Positions 62,325-64,000 of a stretch of 64,000 bases of DNA are shown here, one piece after another (position 1 is the stretch's first letter; every line of letters starts with the position of its first letter). The translations under genes were made by a program, and so were the position numbers. Under the pieces are notes generated by a model. It saw only the letters and a list, made by a program, of their open reading frames with translations, ran no database searches and was not told the origin of the DNA. Origin of the DNA: Archegozetes longisetosus (lineage: Eukaryota; Arthropoda; Arachnida; Sarcoptiformes; Trhypochthoniidae); assembly GCA_018873245.2 (NCBI GenBank), contig JAEMBT020000006.1:1615855-1679854 (forward strand), given 5' to 3'.

Positions 62325-62880
62325 GGCCCGAACACATTTTTAACGCTTCTACGTCAAAATGCCGCTCCAAAAATGTCGCCGCAATAATGTCGCCATCAAA
62401 AATATCATCAGTAAAAAATATCGCCAGTAAAGTGTCATTGTACAAAAATGTCGCCATATAACATTTTACACAAAAATGGTCGTTTTCAAGATTTTTGATA
62501 CATACATTCCAAGTAAAATTAACAAGAGTAAAATAGCTTTGAACATATTTTATTAGAGCAAGATTATTTTTTCATTTAATTATAGTAATAAAATAAAATT
62601 TACTAATTTGCACAAAATGATTAATGGAATACATTAATCGGAGTATGATCTGAGCCTTCTTAGCAAAGAAGCTCATTCATAATAGGCAATGGAAAAATTA
62701 GTGTTTGAAGCTCTCTAACTATAAATTATTTAAAAATTGGTTTTATAAGAGACTATTCACAAATATATTCTCTTTCAATCTTTCGCTAGACTTTTTATCG
62801 TCAGGATCAAATGATACTGACGACATTTTTTAATGGCGACATTCTAAGCTTACAGCTTAACAGTTATTGAGAGTTAGCTT
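62325..62880. repeat. Cluster of ATGTCGCC motifs, possible DNA-element remnant
   Basis: AATGTCGCC or close variants (ATATCGCCAG) occur about five times at 62372-62460, and the complement GGCGACATT occurs once near 62843. The arrangement resembles repeated subterminal motifs of a non-autonomous transposon, with AAGCTG- and CAGCTT-type ends facing each other. No transposase seen. Confidence 0.4.
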
Positions 62881-64000
62881 AGAAACTGTAACACTTTTAT
62901 TAACAATAGTTCTTAGAACTTAGTACAAGTACAAAGTATAGTAAATCTGAATAATTAATAAAACGTAAGCACCTAAATACAGTCAGATCCACTTTTTTCA
63001 ACCACGGTTTCTAAACTGCGGGCGGCGTATTCAGGAGGAATTAGACAAACCAAGTTACATTTTTAAAAATGTTTATGCACTTTTTCGTTATTAATCATAA
63101 GGCCAAAACTTAATTTATTTAATTCACTAAAATTAAATTTATTAACTCCTTTCATAAACTAAAAATGACTTGATTTAAACAACGATGTTTAACTGTGTTA
63201 ACGGCATTATTTAAAAACTACTCAACTTATTTTTTGGATTGATCCTTGTGCCTTTCAATGCTTTAGTTAAAGCTAAACCTTCCCCTTTTCACGTCACGTT
63301 GTTTGTGAACAATACCTAAACTTTGAGTATTAGTGAACTACAACTATAAAACCAGATTTTTGAGTGAAAGTAGCAAACAGGGAATCTCTATCTCACTGCT
63401 AAACCAGAACCTTCACGTTATAAACTATAAGTTTTCCTCACTTTTCCAAATATGATTTAAAACTGTTACAAAGTTATAATTAAACTTATTTCTATTGAAT
63501 TTGAATTGATCACACACTGAAAAAGCACTTAAACATATTAATTGCAAAATAACAAATTGCATATTGTTAAGCCTTATTTTTCTGTTAGAATTAGTCAACA
63601 TCTTTCAAGTTTAATATTTAGAATTGATTCGTGAGTCCAATTTAATATTAATTATTCATCAACACTTGTGAAATAAATTTGAATAAATCTACAAATTTAA
63701 TTTAAATTACTATTTTTCTAGAATTATTGATTTGTGCTCGAATATTTGTTCGAGACATTTCATAAATCGATTGCTAACTTTTCAAATTTCATTCAAAAGC
63801 GTTGCTATAGAATGAACAAAAATAATAACAAAGAAAGATCATTATCTTATTAAAGCTAATATAATAAACTTTAAAATTGCCAAAAAAATGTTAATTAGTC
63901 ATTGATCAACTGGAAATGAATAGTTGATCAGAATTTTCTAGTAAATCGGTATGAAAACTGCTTATTTCGTAAAATAAAAGTTTGATACAAAACTTATTCG
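62881..64000. other. No gene recognised
   Basis: AT-rich DNA to the window end. No supported open frame, RNA gene or terminal repeats. Confidence 0.4.

Overview
The window is AT-rich eukaryotic DNA from an invertebrate, most likely an arthropod. The evidence is an animal-type (type I, single-chain) fatty acid synthase split by short GT-AG introns, many class II transposon relics (piggyBac, hAT, Tc1/mariner, Harbinger), a CR1/Jockey-like LINE, and TATA plus initiator core promoters. I cannot name the species from the sequence.

The main structure is a direct segmental duplication of about 23 kb. Unit A (about 5.9-29.0 kb) and unit B (about 35.1-58.6 kb) are separated by about 6 kb of non-duplicated DNA. 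Each unit runs from a mariner relic and a hAT element, through a conserved core promoter and a 14-exon fatty acid synthase gene (KS-MAT-DH-pseudoMT-ER-KR-ACP-TE), to a decayed integrase-core gene. Both synthase copies are broken as written. Copy A has nonsense codons, one of them replacing the catalytic serine of the acyltransferase, plus frameshifts and a deletion of about 750 bp. Copy B keeps every catalytic motif I could check and is interrupted only by about seven small indels, mostly in homopolymers. It is therefore either a recent pseudogene or a working gene carrying sequence errors.

Comparing the units gives filled and empty sites for several insertions: a 572-bp palindromic mariner derivative (A only, TA target), a Harbinger derivative (A only), a 430-bp MITE (A only), a 701-bp hAT with hATC relic (B only, 8-bp target duplication) and a 769-bp Tc1-like element (B only, TA target). 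A 1.1-kb hAT with the 8-bp duplication ACATGAAG and a long inverted repeat with tRNA-Met-like arms in intron 10 are in both units and so predate the duplication.

Outside the duplication: a truncated piggyBac transposase (1-1.4 kb); a broken LINE with an LTR-like insertion (2.0-5.4 kb); an unrecognised basic 107-residue ORF (33.1 kb); a TIR element (33.5-34.3 kb); a testis-specific-kinase-like gene with two in-frame stops (59.2-60.0 kb); a transposase HTH relic (60.7 kb); and an intact bacterial-type FMN nitroreductase (61.1-61.7 kb). The nitroreductase is visibly richer in G and C than its surroundings, so it is a candidate horizontal transfer, and a signal-peptide ORF overlaps its start by 4 bases.
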